NCBI RefSeq assembly: GCF_000510645.1
Contig: NZ_KI783301.1
Location: 2,208,420 to 2,272,419, forward strand
Length of the DNA stretch: 64,000 nt
DNA from: Thermicanus aegyptius DSM 12793
Lineage (GTDB): Bacteria; Bacillota; Bacilli; Thermicanales; Thermicanaceae
Direction: 5' to 3'
Shown here: one piece after another, positions 1 to 8,307 of the stretch
Numbering within the stretch: position 1 is the stretch's first letter
Layout of the letters: each line of letters opens with the position of its first letter
The notes under the pieces: generated by a model
Database searches by the model: none
The model's input: the letters and a program-made list of their open reading frames with translations, nothing else
What the model was told of the DNA's origin: nothing
Made by a program: the position numbers and the translations under genes

Positions 1-435
1 AGCGAATAAGTAAGATAGAAACTGTATCCGCATGTCTACCTTTGCCTTGATCGACGGTGGAAGCCACCCTTCAGGACGTTTACGATTGGAAAAACGCTTG
101 GGCCGTCTTCTTGTCTTGCGGAACCGCCTGGCACGGCGCATATTCCTGCGCGTTTCCATCTTGTCTTTGATCCGGTTTTTCACCACCAACATGCCAGAAA
201 ACTGCATCTGCTCCTTTGTGGCGATTGCCACCCCGTCATAATTGGCTCCCGGATCAATTCCTAGTGCCATATCTTGTGTATGTTTGCTCGTTGGTGTGGT
301 TAACTGAATAAAAAAGATTCCGGTTTTCGTCCACTTTTTCACAGCCGCGCCGCTTCTTAGCAGCTTTCTCGCTTTTGCAGGCGTACACGGCATAAGCGGT
401 GTTCCATCCATGTGTACAACAGGTACTTTCCGCAC
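1..435 (-). CDS. iscB: IscB/IsrB-type RNA-guided nuclease, N-terminal part (cut by left edge)
   Basis: About 145 residues are visible and the rest runs off the left edge. The GTG start at 435 sits about 10 nt after an AGGAGG site. A PLMP motif lies at residues 13-16 followed by the KARKLL helix, which is the signature of the IscB/IsrB N-terminal domain. The first RuvC motif, GIDPGAN, has the catalytic Asp at about residue 61. An Arg-rich bridge-helix stretch follows at about 90-120. In this family the protein uses an omega RNA encoded just upstream to nick or cut DNA, and the HNH domain separates IscB from IsrB. That domain would be off the window, so the two cannot be told apart. The N-terminal half is intact. 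Confidence 0.88.
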   Translation of the reverse strand, partial: MRKVPVVHMDGTPLMPCTPAKARKLLRSGAAVKKWTKTGIFFIQLTTPTSKHTQDMALGIDPGANYDGVAIATKEQMQFSGMLVVKNRIKDKMETRRNMRRARRFRKTRRRPKRFSNRKRPEGWLPPSIKAKVDMRIQFLSYLFA

Positions 436-439
436 GGTA

Positions 440-665
440 CTCGTGCCTCCTTTTGGAGTTTTGTGCCCTTCGACCATGCCTGTCAGGCTTAGATGTGCAA
501 AAACACATCGTGGCATTCAACGATTCTGCCGCATATCCCCAGACTAGGGCGTGCAGCCGGGAGGTGCTTGGTAGCCCGTCAGGGCGTAGGCTTTCGCCTC
601 GGTCTAGTCAACGGTTGCCTTGGTATCGTCATCCCAAGCTCACGCCTTCAGGCGTGGGGTCGTTG
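440..665 (-). ncRNA. Omega RNA (HEARO-type) upstream of iscB
   Basis: IscB loci carry a structured RNA directly upstream of the ORF in the same direction. This stretch on the minus strand starts with a strong hairpin (CCACGCC...GGCGTG, about 637-652), contains several further GC-rich stem-loops, and ends just before the iscB ribosome site. Gene context and GC-rich structure support the call; exact ends are estimates. The leading hairpin resembles relic hairpins seen elsewhere in the element. Confidence 0.6.
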
Positions 666-692
666 ACCCTCCTTATCTCTTGGAATCAAAAG

Positions 693-718
693 AAAAGGAG
701 CCGTCGATAGGACGGCTC
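693..718 (-). terminator. Intrinsic terminator after the stalk-domain protein gene
   Basis: On the minus strand GAGCCGTC pairs with GACGGCTC around a 5-nt loop and is followed by a pyrimidine run (CTTTTCTTTT). It lies 18 nt past the stop codon at 736. Confidence 0.75.
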
Positions 719-735
719 GCTAAACGATTTATTCT

Positions 736-2172
736 TTATTCGCTTTTCTTGTACCACGATCTCGATTCTTCATACGTTGCTTGCGGAATCCAAGCGGCTG
801 CATCCTTTGTCCACGGCCTCCATTCGCTGCCGGGTGTAAAGCTTCTCCGCTTGGTGAAGTAATCGGGCAGAATCTTACTTCCAGGTGAAAGATCACTTTC
901 TTCCATGAAATAGCCTCCAACTACAAACTGGAAATCACCTCCGCCACGAATTGCCTTAACCATATAGTCCGTGTTATTCCAGCGATACTCTTCAACATAC
1001 TTAAGGCTAAAGTCATTATCGGAGTAAACCACAAAAGGAGGGCTAAAGCGGGTATTTAATTCCCCGGTAGCTCTTCCTGTTCCAGAATAAAGACCAATAA
1101 CCACACCTGATTTCTTGATCTCCTCGAAAATTTCCGGAGTAGCAATCTCGCTTAATACTCCGTTGAATTTTTCGTCATTGAATCCTGCCCATCCGACATT
1201 ATTTACATAACTTCCAATCGGATTTTTGATGGTAACCCGGAATGCGTAACGCTGTCCAATGGGACGGAAGATGAAGCTGTCCAGTTTTCCTTCTTCGTTA
1301 AAGTGATAGTCGAGGAGAATGGCGTAGTCGAAGGACCAATCACGTATTACTCCAAAGGAATCTGTTAGTAATGCTTTTGGAACCTTATCCCATGATTCGT
1401 ATCCCATATTTTTAGCGATCCTGCTCATCACTTCTTTTTCATAAGGGCTGGCGGGAATGGGGCCTTTGTAATAGGCCCAGAGAAGCTCTTGCAGCGAAAG
1501 GCGCGGAAAGGGATCAGAATTCGGTTTGCTGATTTCGTCCGGATGTTCCTTTCTGTATTTCTCTGCCATTTGAAGCCCCTGCTTGAAATCCGGATAAATC
1601 CTCGTCACCCGAAGATAGGCCAAACCACCGATTCCCCAGTTATCCCAAGTCTTGGCCCCTGTCTCACCCCATGCCTTAATAAAATCCTCCTTCGTCAGGG
1701 GCTGTACATTCCTCGGACCTCCCGTCTCCACATAAACCGCATATGCCTTGCCATCCCACGTCACCTTCGCTCCGTAGCGTTCACTTACAAACCGGATCGG
1801 CACGAGCGTCCGCCCGTTCACAATCTTCGCAGGCACATCGAGCGGTACAATGCCGCCGTTGGCATAGGCCGTCTTCTTCCCGATGGTGATCACCACCGTC
1901 CGCCCGTCCGGCGCCTGAATCGTCACTTCCTGCTTCTCACCGTTCCATTCTACATCCATCCCCAGGTTTTCGCTGATCACGCGAATAGGTACGAGGGTCC
2001 TTCCGTTTTCAATGATGGGAGGAACATCTGTTTTCACTTCTCCACCGTCGATAAAGAGCCTGGCGACCTTCGGTGCGGCTTCAACACCACCACGAGGAAG
2101 GTTAAGCGATGTCGCGGTCAACACAAACACAAGCACGAGAGATAACAATCGAAACACATTTTTCTTCTTCAT
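736..2172 (-). CDS. Secreted protein with two copper-amine-oxidase-type N-terminal (stalk) domains
   Basis: 478 aa. The ATG at 2172 has an AGGAGGA site 8-9 nt upstream; a TTG two codons earlier is less well placed. A Sec signal peptide spans about residues 1-33 (KKK start, hydrophobic core, Ala-rich end). Two tandem stalk domains follow at about 35-140. Each carries the hallmark NGRTLVPIR motif, typical of Cu_amine_oxidN1 modules found in many Bacillota surface proteins. The remaining roughly 330 residues are Trp/Tyr-rich and not recognised. The likely location is the cell wall or extracellular space. The gene stands alone, with its own terminator downstream. A role in surface contact during transfer is possible but only inference. 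Confidence 0.75.
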   Translation of the reverse strand: MKKKNVFRLLSLVLVFVLTATSLNLPRGGVEAAPKVARLFIDGGEVKTDVPPIIENGRTLVPIRVISENLGMDVEWNGEKQEVTIQAPDGRTVVITIGKKTAYANGGIVPLDVPAKIVNGRTLVPIRFVSERYGAKVTWDGKAYAVYVETGGPRNVQPLTKEDFIKAWGETGAKTWDNWGIGGLAYLRVTRIYPDFKQGLQMAEKYRKEHPDEISKPNSDPFPRLSLQELLWAYYKGPIPASPYEKEVMSRIAKNMGYESWDKVPKALLTDSFGVIRDWSFDYAILLDYHFNEEGKLDSFIFRPIGQRYAFRVTIKNPIGSYVNNVGWAGFNDEKFNGVLSEIATPEIFEEIKKSGVVIGLYSGTGRATGELNTRFSPPFVVYSDNDFSLKYVEEYRWNNTDYMVKAIRGGGDFQFVVGGYFMEESDLSPGSKILPDYFTKRRSFTPGSEWRPWTKDAAAWIPQATYEESRSWYKKSE

Positions 2173-2287
2173 AAGCAATATCCTCCTTCTAAATCGATTT
2201 CGTTTGAGTATGTGAATTTATGATTGGTGTCCGTTTGTTCCTGCTACTTATTATAACGGCATTCCTTGGCAAAAGTTTCATCAAGAC

Positions 2288-2301
2288 GGTATGCGCATAC
2301 C
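2288..2301. repeat. 14-bp palindrome GGTATGCGCATACC, copy 1
   Basis: Perfect inverted repeat. Identical copies lie at 6189, 24776 and 33467. None was noticed in the chromosomal part of the window. Confidence 0.85.
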
Positions 2302-2396
2302 TTCTTCATTCTGTCTCCAGCCTCCCTTTTCCTGCTATTTTACGTCTTCACTTTCCACACCCCTTTCGTGTATCGGCTAAATTCCCCTTCACCCTA

Positions 2397-2513
2397 TGCA
2401 ATAAAAAAGGCCCACCCTACTCTTTTGGAGCAAAGTGGGCCGGTAAAAACGCCCTTTCCGAAAAAGGGCATAGCTTCGCCATTGAATTGTCAAGTCTATT
2501 TTAGCAGGTTTTC
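2397..2513 (-). terminator. Repeated terminator cassette, copy A
   Basis: On the minus strand the unit reads a conserved lead ending in an AAAGGGC hairpin, then GGCCCACTTTGCTC...GAGTAGGGTGGGCC followed by a T run and the tail TATTGCATAGGGTG. It lies directly after the S-subunit gene. Related copies are at 14462, 27626, 29222 (lead part only), 35443 and 35790. Confidence 0.8.
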
Positions 2514-2541
2514 GAATGTCTTACAATATATTGTCCAATAC

Positions 2542-4017
2542 TTACCTTTTATGAATAACTTCTTCGTTGACAATGATTAATGCTTGCTGTTCTAACTTGT
2601 ATGCTTCATATCGAAGTTTATTAGCTTCTAACGCCAAGCGGTTTATTTCGTCTTGTATACCTCGATTTATTAAAGGAATTTCAATTTGTGAAACATGGTT
2701 ATCATCAATTTCATCTACAACAGACCCATAAGTAAATCTTTTTATCAATTCATATCCATATGGACTGGAAAGAAATACATAGAGGTAGCCAGCTATTGAA
2801 TCAGAAGAAGGAATAATTCTAATCACGTGTTGATTCATCGTCCAGTTTTCCCAATGTTTTGGTACAAGGGCTGTTTTCCCAATAGTTCCACTACAAGTAA
2901 TTAATACCATGTTCTCAATTAAGCGCAGCTCTTTCTGAATTCTATTCTTATGATGTCTTGTAGATAAATATTTTTTATTTGACGGGTCAAGCTCATATAT
3001 TTGCTTGCCGCCAAAGAATACAGTTCCTTGACCTTCCTCAACGTAAACCCTTTTAAAGCGTCCAGGAAGGATTATCTTTTTACTAATCCGTTCATCACCA
3101 ATGGTTGTAACCTCTTCTGCATGACTTTTAAGATGATTAATGATTGATTTGACAATTGGTACATGAAAAGAGGCTTCAAATCGGTTACTTAACTCAGAAA
3201 ACTTTACTGAATAATTCTTTAGATTAGACGATGTATCAAAATATTCTGGTTTAAAATCATCAATAGGAGGAAGTCTTAACTCATTGACCATTAACTCCTC
3301 GGCTTTATCAAGTAATTCATTTGACTCGTCCCGTAGTTCATAAGACTTCATCACAAGCTCGTGAATTTGTTTCTTTAGCATACTAGGTGGATTGGGTATA
3401 GGAATATTGTTTAAATGCTCTGGTTCAATATGTGATACAACTGCACCATAGTTATTGGTATTTATAAGAGTATTCCCTATCTTTGTTTTTAGGAACGCGT
3501 AAACATATCCAATATCAATTTCATCTTTACAATCAATTCTTATTAAGTCGTGACTGAATATCTTGTTATCAAGCGTTTTTGAAACAATACTACAACTCCC
3601 AATAGTACCGGAGCAAGTCAAAAGAATTTGTCCCTTTTTTACCCTTAATTCTTCAATATCAGTCTTTGTAGCTTCAGAAATATACCCACTAGGTTTTGGA
3701 TAAACTTCTAGTATTTGTGATGGCTGATAAATTGGGAAAGGAGATTTTTCTACCCAGATTCTTTTAAAGCGCGGTCTATGGTAAGCAGTAGCTAAGCCGT
3801 TATCACCACAGAATGAAGATAACTCCCACTTACATTTTTTAAGAATTTCTCTCGCGTGACGACCCTCAATATTGTAGACACTAGCCTCCAGCCTTGTATC
3901 ACTATTTAAAACTTCCGACAGACTAACACTGCCCCAATTTAGTTCCTCTTGAGGCATATCAATAATTTCTACTTCAGAAATTTTCCGAGCTATTGCATCT
4001 TTGTTCGTTTCTACCAT
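2542..4017 (-). CDS. Restriction-modification specificity (S) subunit, two target-recognition domains
   Basis: 491 aa. ATG at 4017 follows an AGGAGGG site by 6 nt and overlaps the stop of the methylase by 7 nt, so the two are translationally coupled. The protein is a tandem of two similar halves, each starting with an R-[LF]-E-A-S stretch (about residues 40 and 270) and containing the repeated TCSGTIGK/S pattern typical of HsdS target-recognition domains. Each half ends in a helical spacer. It should set the bipartite recognition sequence of the complex with its partner at 4011-6056. The region is markedly more AT-rich than its neighbours, suggesting separate acquisition. Confidence 0.85.
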   Translation of the reverse strand: MVETNKDAIARKISEVEIIDMPQEELNWGSVSLSEVLNSDTRLEASVYNIEGRHAREILKKCKWELSSFCGDNGLATAYHRPRFKRIWVEKSPFPIYQPSQILEVYPKPSGYISEATKTDIEELRVKKGQILLTCSGTIGSCSIVSKTLDNKIFSHDLIRIDCKDEIDIGYVYAFLKTKIGNTLINTNNYGAVVSHIEPEHLNNIPIPNPPSMLKKQIHELVMKSYELRDESNELLDKAEELMVNELRLPPIDDFKPEYFDTSSNLKNYSVKFSELSNRFEASFHVPIVKSIINHLKSHAEEVTTIGDERISKKIILPGRFKRVYVEEGQGTVFFGGKQIYELDPSNKKYLSTRHHKNRIQKELRLIENMVLITCSGTIGKTALVPKHWENWTMNQHVIRIIPSSDSIAGYLYVFLSSPYGYELIKRFTYGSVVDEIDDNHVSQIEIPLINRGIQDEINRLALEANKLRYEAYKLEQQALIIVNEEVIHKR

Positions 4018-6056
4018 GTTATTCCCTCCTGTTGCTTCCAAATCTTAAAAACATCAGCAATAAGAGGGGTTTGGTCATCGCGAATTTTCGTTTTTGAGAT
4101 GGTTTTAACAGTTTTTGTTCCGTCAGCTATTTCTCCAATGGCAAGAACGTTATTTTCCTCTGGCACCAACAGTTCATTACCGTATTTGTCGCGTTTAAAT
4201 AAGGTGTTACCTCTTTTGTCGTGTCCTATCCGTTCAGCCATAGCCATGAAAATATTGTAGTCAGCCATTTTCCTGCTTTTCTCTTCAAAATCAATCTCTT
4301 GTTGACTCTTCTTTTGAAGAACCAAAACAGAAGTCTGTGTTCCATTTCTAGGTTGAAAGGTATCAACATGCAAATCAATACTTGCAATAATTTTTGCGTG
4401 TTTTATAATCCACTGCCGAATATATCCTAAACCTGGAGACCCTAAAATAGCATCTGGTAGCACAATACCCATACGTCCACCATCTTTTAGGAACTGCATA
4501 CATCTCTCAATAAATAATTGTTCTGGAGGTACAGAAGATTGTAATCGGCTGGTTTTAACCCAATAACCGTTATTTTTCTCCCAGATATGTCCTAAATCAT
4601 ACTGTTCTAAAATTGCTGGGTCTTTAATAGGAATTTTACTTCCAAACGGAGGATTTGTAACTATTACATCAAACAATGCTATTGATTTCGAGTTACGAAT
4701 TGCCGACCTACTTATTCCCAATATATCACTGAGCTTTTCTTTAATATCACTTGACCACTCATGAGGCGGCAGGAGGGAATTAATTCGGAATATATTACCA
4801 CTCCCGTCATTGTTCATTACCATATTCATTTTTGTTGCTTTAACAAGGTCAGGGTTAATATCAAAACCGAAAAAATTGCTGGATGCAACGTCAGATATCT
4901 TGTCCTGGAACATTCTGTATTCATCGTGATTCCATTTAGGGCGTGGTTTTCCAAAAACAGCCTCCATTTGTTTTTCAAGCTCTTTTATTACATTATTCAT
5001 TGCAATAACAAGAAATCCGCCTGTTCCACATGCGGGGTCCAGAATTTTTTCGGTTGATTTAGGAGAAAGCATTTCAACAGTCATGTGCATTACATTTCTC
5101 GGAGTAAAAAACTCGCCTCTATCACCCCGTAGATTTGCTCCTACTAACTCTTCATAAGCTTTACCTTTAATATCAATATGGGTATTCAAAAGGCTGTAGC
5201 TTTGAAGCTCGCTAACAATATAGGCTAAACTTCTAGGTGATAAACCTATTTCGTCATTATGTTCAAATATTTTATTATGACGCCTTTTTACTCTCTCGAA
5301 TATCTTCGATATTCTTTTTTTTACTGTAAGTTGACCATCAGGGTTTGACCGTTCAGATGAAGTTACGTAAAATTCAAGTGGATTAGGAATGTTTCTTTCG
5401 TCTTCAATTTTACAGAAAATGACTTTGAGTAACTCAAAGAAAGCTGGCTGTTTTTGCATTCCATCATTAGCGTAAATGTGATTATGACAGGTCTTGAAGA
5501 CAAATAAAAGGTTGTCCTCAACAGCGTTGCGTAATGATACTCTTTTAGGTCTATCTATGTCTTCAACTGAGCCGTCAGCGGAAGGTATATCGTTATAATC
5601 TATAAACTCAATCTGTCCTTTCTCGTTAATCACTTTTCTTAAAACTTCTTTATACTTACCATTAGTCCACATACCCCACTCACAGTTAGGACAAGCAGAC
5701 ATATAAGATTTTAGCTGTTCTACTCCATCTTTTTTATTTGTAGGCTCAACGGTTTCTTTTTTACACTCGATGATAAGTTTTACGTTTTCCTGACTAAAGC
5801 TCTCTACCCCATCCGGAAAAATAACAATGTCTGCTCGAGGTCTTCTGGAACCAACTTTAATTCCATACTCAACTTTTATTCTTTCTCTCGAGTATTTGAG
5901 CTCATTAACTAGTCTTTTTTCAATGTTTTGCCGCACATATTCTTCCGGGGTGTCATTCCTAAATTTACCATCTATATAATCGCATATTTTTCCTTCCGGA
6001 ATAGTAATAATTGAGGTTGTTTTTTCATCATCTATTATATTGGCAGTTACTGACAT
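4011..6056 (-). CDS. Fused PD-(D/E)XK nuclease and N6-adenine DNA methylase (R-M subunit)
   Basis: 681 aa. The N-terminal 100 residues form an HSDR_N-like nuclease domain with D76 and the E97-x-K99 pair (ADIVIF... IIECKK). A helical N-terminal methylase domain follows, then AdoMet motif I DPACGTGG (about 340) and catalytic motif IV NPPF (about 470). No DEAD-box translocase is present here or next door. Nuclease and methylase in one chain plus a separate S subunit is the BcgI-type (type IIB/IIG) arrangement. Alternatively it is a type I methylase whose HsdR lies elsewhere. It protects element DNA and could cut unmodified DNA. AGGAGG site at about 6064; start well supported. Confidence 0.85.
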   Translation of the reverse strand: MSVTANIIDDEKTTSIITIPEGKICDYIDGKFRNDTPEEYVRQNIEKRLVNELKYSRERIKVEYGIKVGSRRPRADIVIFPDGVESFSQENVKLIIECKKETVEPTNKKDGVEQLKSYMSACPNCEWGMWTNGKYKEVLRKVINEKGQIEFIDYNDIPSADGSVEDIDRPKRVSLRNAVEDNLLFVFKTCHNHIYANDGMQKQPAFFELLKVIFCKIEDERNIPNPLEFYVTSSERSNPDGQLTVKKRISKIFERVKRRHNKIFEHNDEIGLSPRSLAYIVSELQSYSLLNTHIDIKGKAYEELVGANLRGDRGEFFTPRNVMHMTVEMLSPKSTEKILDPACGTGGFLVIAMNNVIKELEKQMEAVFGKPRPKWNHDEYRMFQDKISDVASSNFFGFDINPDLVKATKMNMVMNNDGSGNIFRINSLLPPHEWSSDIKEKLSDILGISRSAIRNSKSIALFDVIVTNPPFGSKIPIKDPAILEQYDLGHIWEKNNGYWVKTSRLQSSVPPEQLFIERCMQFLKDGGRMGIVLPDAILGSPGLGYIRQWIIKHAKIIASIDLHVDTFQPRNGTQTSVLVLQKKSQQEIDFEEKSRKMADYNIFMAMAERIGHDKRGNTLFKRDKYGNELLVPEENNVLAIGEIADGTKTVKTISKTKIRDDQTPLIADVFKIWKQQEGITW

Positions 6057-6186
6057 TTGCTATACCTCCTTATCCATGACAAAATTTAAAAACCAAGGGT
6101 TTTAGTGGTCGCTTTTCGACTAACAGGCTACGTTGATTATTTTAGCAAAAAAAAGTCCTATTGGATACCCTTTAAGGGCTGGGGAT

Positions 6187-6204
6187 GAGGTATGCGCATA
6201 CCTC
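6187..6204. repeat. GGTATGCGCATACC palindrome, copy 2 (18-bp extended)
   Basis: Core 6189-6202, with the symmetry extended to GAG...CTC on both sides. It lies between the restriction-modification genes and the end of the pilus ATPase gene. Confidence 0.85.
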
Positions 6205-7453
6205 AATCTCTAAACCACCCCTCATCCCCCTTCACCCCATAAGCCAGCGCCCCTTCAAGCGCCCGTTCAGGAATATATCCTGTTGCTTTCAACGTGTTTC
6301 CCTCACGAACAAAAATATCCTTCACATCCGGCTCTTCCGTCACTTCGCTAATTCTGTCACAGTAACGAATTCCGGTATGCGGGTCCTGTTTCAGATGTAC
6401 GATCAAGTGCAATCCGGACGCCGCAAAGGACAATTTTTCATCCAAAGAGAGATCGACCGCTTCCCGCGACATCGAAAGCATCATCGGTATCCGTTTGAAA
6501 AAGGCTTCTTTCGGGCTATTGGCATGAACCGTAGACATCGATCCCTCATGTCCAATCTGCATCGCTTGAAGCATGTAGAAGACCGCACCATCCCGTACTT
6601 CTGAGACGATCACCCTCGTCGGCTTCATCTGTAACGCGAGCTTTAAGAGATTTCCTAAAGTGATCTCTCCAGTCCCCTCAACGGATGGCGGTCTTGCAAC
6701 CAACCTTCTTAAATGAGGAACGTTCATCGGCGTTTCCATGACTTCTTCAATAAGAAGCGGATATTCATCTTCTCCAAAGTGCTTACTTGCAATGGCGATC
6801 ATACTTGTCTTCCCGGTCCCCATCCCGCCTGTAATCAGGATGTTCCGCCTTCCCTTAATTGCAAATTTAAAAAATTCCCCGGCTTCTACCGAGAAATACC
6901 CGCTCTGAATCAAATCGTCCACTGAAGGAAGTGTTACAAATTTCCGAATGGCAACGGTAGGATAAAGCGCAATCGGCGGAATCGCCACCGCCGTCCGATA
7001 CCCTTCCGGTAAGGTAAATGATGTGATCGGGTGGGATATATCTACCCTCGCTTTGGACAGAAATGCGAGCTTTTCAATGAACATCATCAGGTGTTGCTGG
7101 TCTCGGAATGATTGCGGGAAAATATATTTCTTCCCATATTTTTCATAGGTGATGTCATCATGCTTATGGATAATAATATCGCTTACACCGGGGTCTTGTA
7201 TTAGTGGTGCGATAACCCCATAACCTTTGATATCAATCATCACTTCTTCGACGATCCTATCCGCTTGTTCCGTAGAAATTCCATAACGGCTCGTCAAAAA
7301 GTGGTGAATCCTAAAGTAGACTTGAGTTTCTTCTTCTAACGTGATTTTTTGTTCCTGTATCTCACGTGTAAGAAAATTTCTTGCAGAATTAAGCAATTCT
7401 TCATCGAATTCTTCTTTTGTGAAATCTTCTTTTGTAAAGATAGACGGATTCAT
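6203..7453 (-). CDS. tadA: TadA/CpaF-type secretion ATPase
   Basis: 416 aa; ATG at 7453 after a GGGGGG site. The family is VirB11-like hexameric ATPases that drive Tad/Flp pilus assembly at the cytoplasmic membrane. Walker A GGMGTGKTS lies at about 209-217, the acidic/Walker B region VIVSEVRDG at 281-289, and a His box GHEGSMSTVHA at 301-311. An N-terminal helical domain covers about 1-100. Length fits TadA. It is the last gene of the pilus block, 73 nt after a pilin gene. It could equally serve as the VirB11-like motor for the linked T4SS, since no other VirB11 is seen. Confidence 0.9.
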   Translation of the reverse strand: MNPSIFTKEDFTKEEFDEELLNSARNFLTREIQEQKITLEEETQVYFRIHHFLTSRYGISTEQADRIVEEVMIDIKGYGVIAPLIQDPGVSDIIIHKHDDITYEKYGKKYIFPQSFRDQQHLMMFIEKLAFLSKARVDISHPITSFTLPEGYRTAVAIPPIALYPTVAIRKFVTLPSVDDLIQSGYFSVEAGEFFKFAIKGRRNILITGGMGTGKTSMIAIASKHFGEDEYPLLIEEVMETPMNVPHLRRLVARPPSVEGTGEITLGNLLKLALQMKPTRVIVSEVRDGAVFYMLQAMQIGHEGSMSTVHANSPKEAFFKRIPMMLSMSREAVDLSLDEKLSFAASGLHLIVHLKQDPHTGIRYCDRISEVTEEPDVKDIFVREGNTLKATGYIPERALEGALAYGVKGDEGWFRD

Positions 7454-7526
7454 TCTGTTCCCCCCTAGCCAAGGTGAACAGGGGGTAAGCACGCCTACCC
7501 CCTTCTCCTTGTTCTAACTTTAATTA

Positions 7527-7739
7527 CTAGTTACTAGTACCTAAGAAAATATTCTTTAACTCATTGAATTTCCCGACGATTGCACCCCCCATTCCGGTTA
7601 GCGCCGGGATAGCTGCCAGAGCGATGAGAAGGATGATAAGCGCCTTCTCAACGATGTCTCCGCGTTTACCGCCTAAGAGTCCTTTCGCCTTCATCTTGAA
7701 CATTTCAAAACGAACGAATCCTTTTAGAATGAAATCCAT
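7527..7739 (-). CDS. Flp/class III-type pilin, paralogue 2
   Basis: 70 aa; the ATG at 7739 has an ideal AAAGGAGGTG site. A charged N-terminus (about 30 aa) leads to K-R-G-D-I-V-E, then a continuous hydrophobic segment (LIILLIALAAIPAL). This is the layout of prepilins cleaved after the Gly, with a Glu near +4/+5. The C-terminus is short (KNIFLGTSN). It is nearly identical in its last 45 residues to the pilin at 7810-8022. No prepilin peptidase is encoded in the window. Confidence 0.75.
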   Translation of the reverse strand: MDFILKGFVRFEMFKMKAKGLLGGKRGDIVEKALIILLIALAAIPALTGMGGAIVGKFNELKNIFLGTSN

Positions 7740-7809
7740 ACCTACACCTCCTTTCATTAAAAAATATCGAGAGGGGGGTATGTGTTTACCCCCTCATATA
7801 TACACCGCT

Positions 7810-8022
7810 TTAATTGCTTGTACCCAAAAAGATATTTTTTAACTGCTCGAACTTCGATACAATCGCGCTCCCCATTCCGGTTAACGCAGGAATAGCTGCC
7901 AGAGCGATGAGAAGGATGATAAGTGCCTTCTCAACGATGTCTCCTTTCTTGCTGTTCTTGATTTCTTTTACCCTCATCTTAAGCATTTGGTAATGAATAA
8001 AACCTTTTAAAACCAGATCCAT
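7810..8022 (-). CDS. Flp/class III-type pilin, paralogue 1
   Basis: 70 aa, same length as its neighbour at 7527. ATG at 8022 follows GGGGAGGTG. The predicted cleavage region is K-K-G-D-I-V-E followed by a 20-residue hydrophobic helix. The N-terminal leader differs clearly from the paralogue while the mature part is almost unchanged (GMGSAIVSKFEQ against GMGGAIVGKFNE). It follows TadB/TadC and precedes TadA, as pilin genes do in compact Tad loci. Confidence 0.75.
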   Translation of the reverse strand: MDLVLKGFIHYQMLKMRVKEIKNSKKGDIVEKALIILLIALAAIPALTGMGSAIVSKFEQLKNIFLGTSN

Positions 8023-8087
8023 CCTTTCACCTCCCCTCCTTTGTATTTTGAAAAGCAAGCTCGTCCCTCCCTTCCAAAATTGGGTTT

Positions 8088-8215
8088 CTTCCCAGCCCTA
8101 AAGGGTGGAGATTCTTTCTTGCTCATCACGAGCTACACGGGTAGATGCGGATGCTACCATACACCCGTGATGGAAGCCACGATTCAGGCTCTCAGGTCTA
8201 AACTCTGTTGCTTCT
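8088..8215 (-). ncRNA. Orphan TnpB-type right end / omega-RNA-like relic
   Basis: On the minus strand a stem CACGGGT...ACCCGTG (about 8133-8166) is followed by GTGATGAGCAAG and a terminal hairpin CCACCCTTTAGGGCTGGG. This is very like the right end behind the tnpB at 45.9 kb (CCCCTTTAGGGGTGGGAAG). No tnpB lies beside it. The sequence immediately 3' (from about 8087), where a guide would be, reads into the upstream region of pilin 1. Confidence 0.5.
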
Positions 8216-8260
8216 AAGCCTTTTTTTGGCTTCCACCCTATGTAATAAACAAAAAAGCCT

Positions 8261-8287
8261 ACCCTGCAATACAGGGTAGGCTCCGTT
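8261..8287 (-). terminator. Terminator after tadC
   Basis: On the minus strand GAGCCTACCCTG pairs with CAGGGTAGGCT and is followed by six Ts, 20 nt after the tadC stop. Its flank (TATTACATAGGGTGG) matches the tail of the repeated terminator cassette. Confidence 0.8.
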
Positions 8288-8307
8288 TCTGCCTGGAATA
8301 ACCAACC

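Larger units (their letters stand above)
2173..2541. other. Non-coding gap with palindrome and terminator cassette
   Basis: No credible gene. It contains a TATAAT-like box on the minus strand near 2250, the perfect 14-bp palindrome at 2288-2301, and terminator cassette copy A (2397-2513) that closes the restriction-modification operon. Confidence 0.6.

Noticed and set aside
1489-2145. 218-codon ORF on the plus strand
   Set aside because: Antisense to the stalk-domain protein gene, His/Arg-rich composition, no ribosome site.
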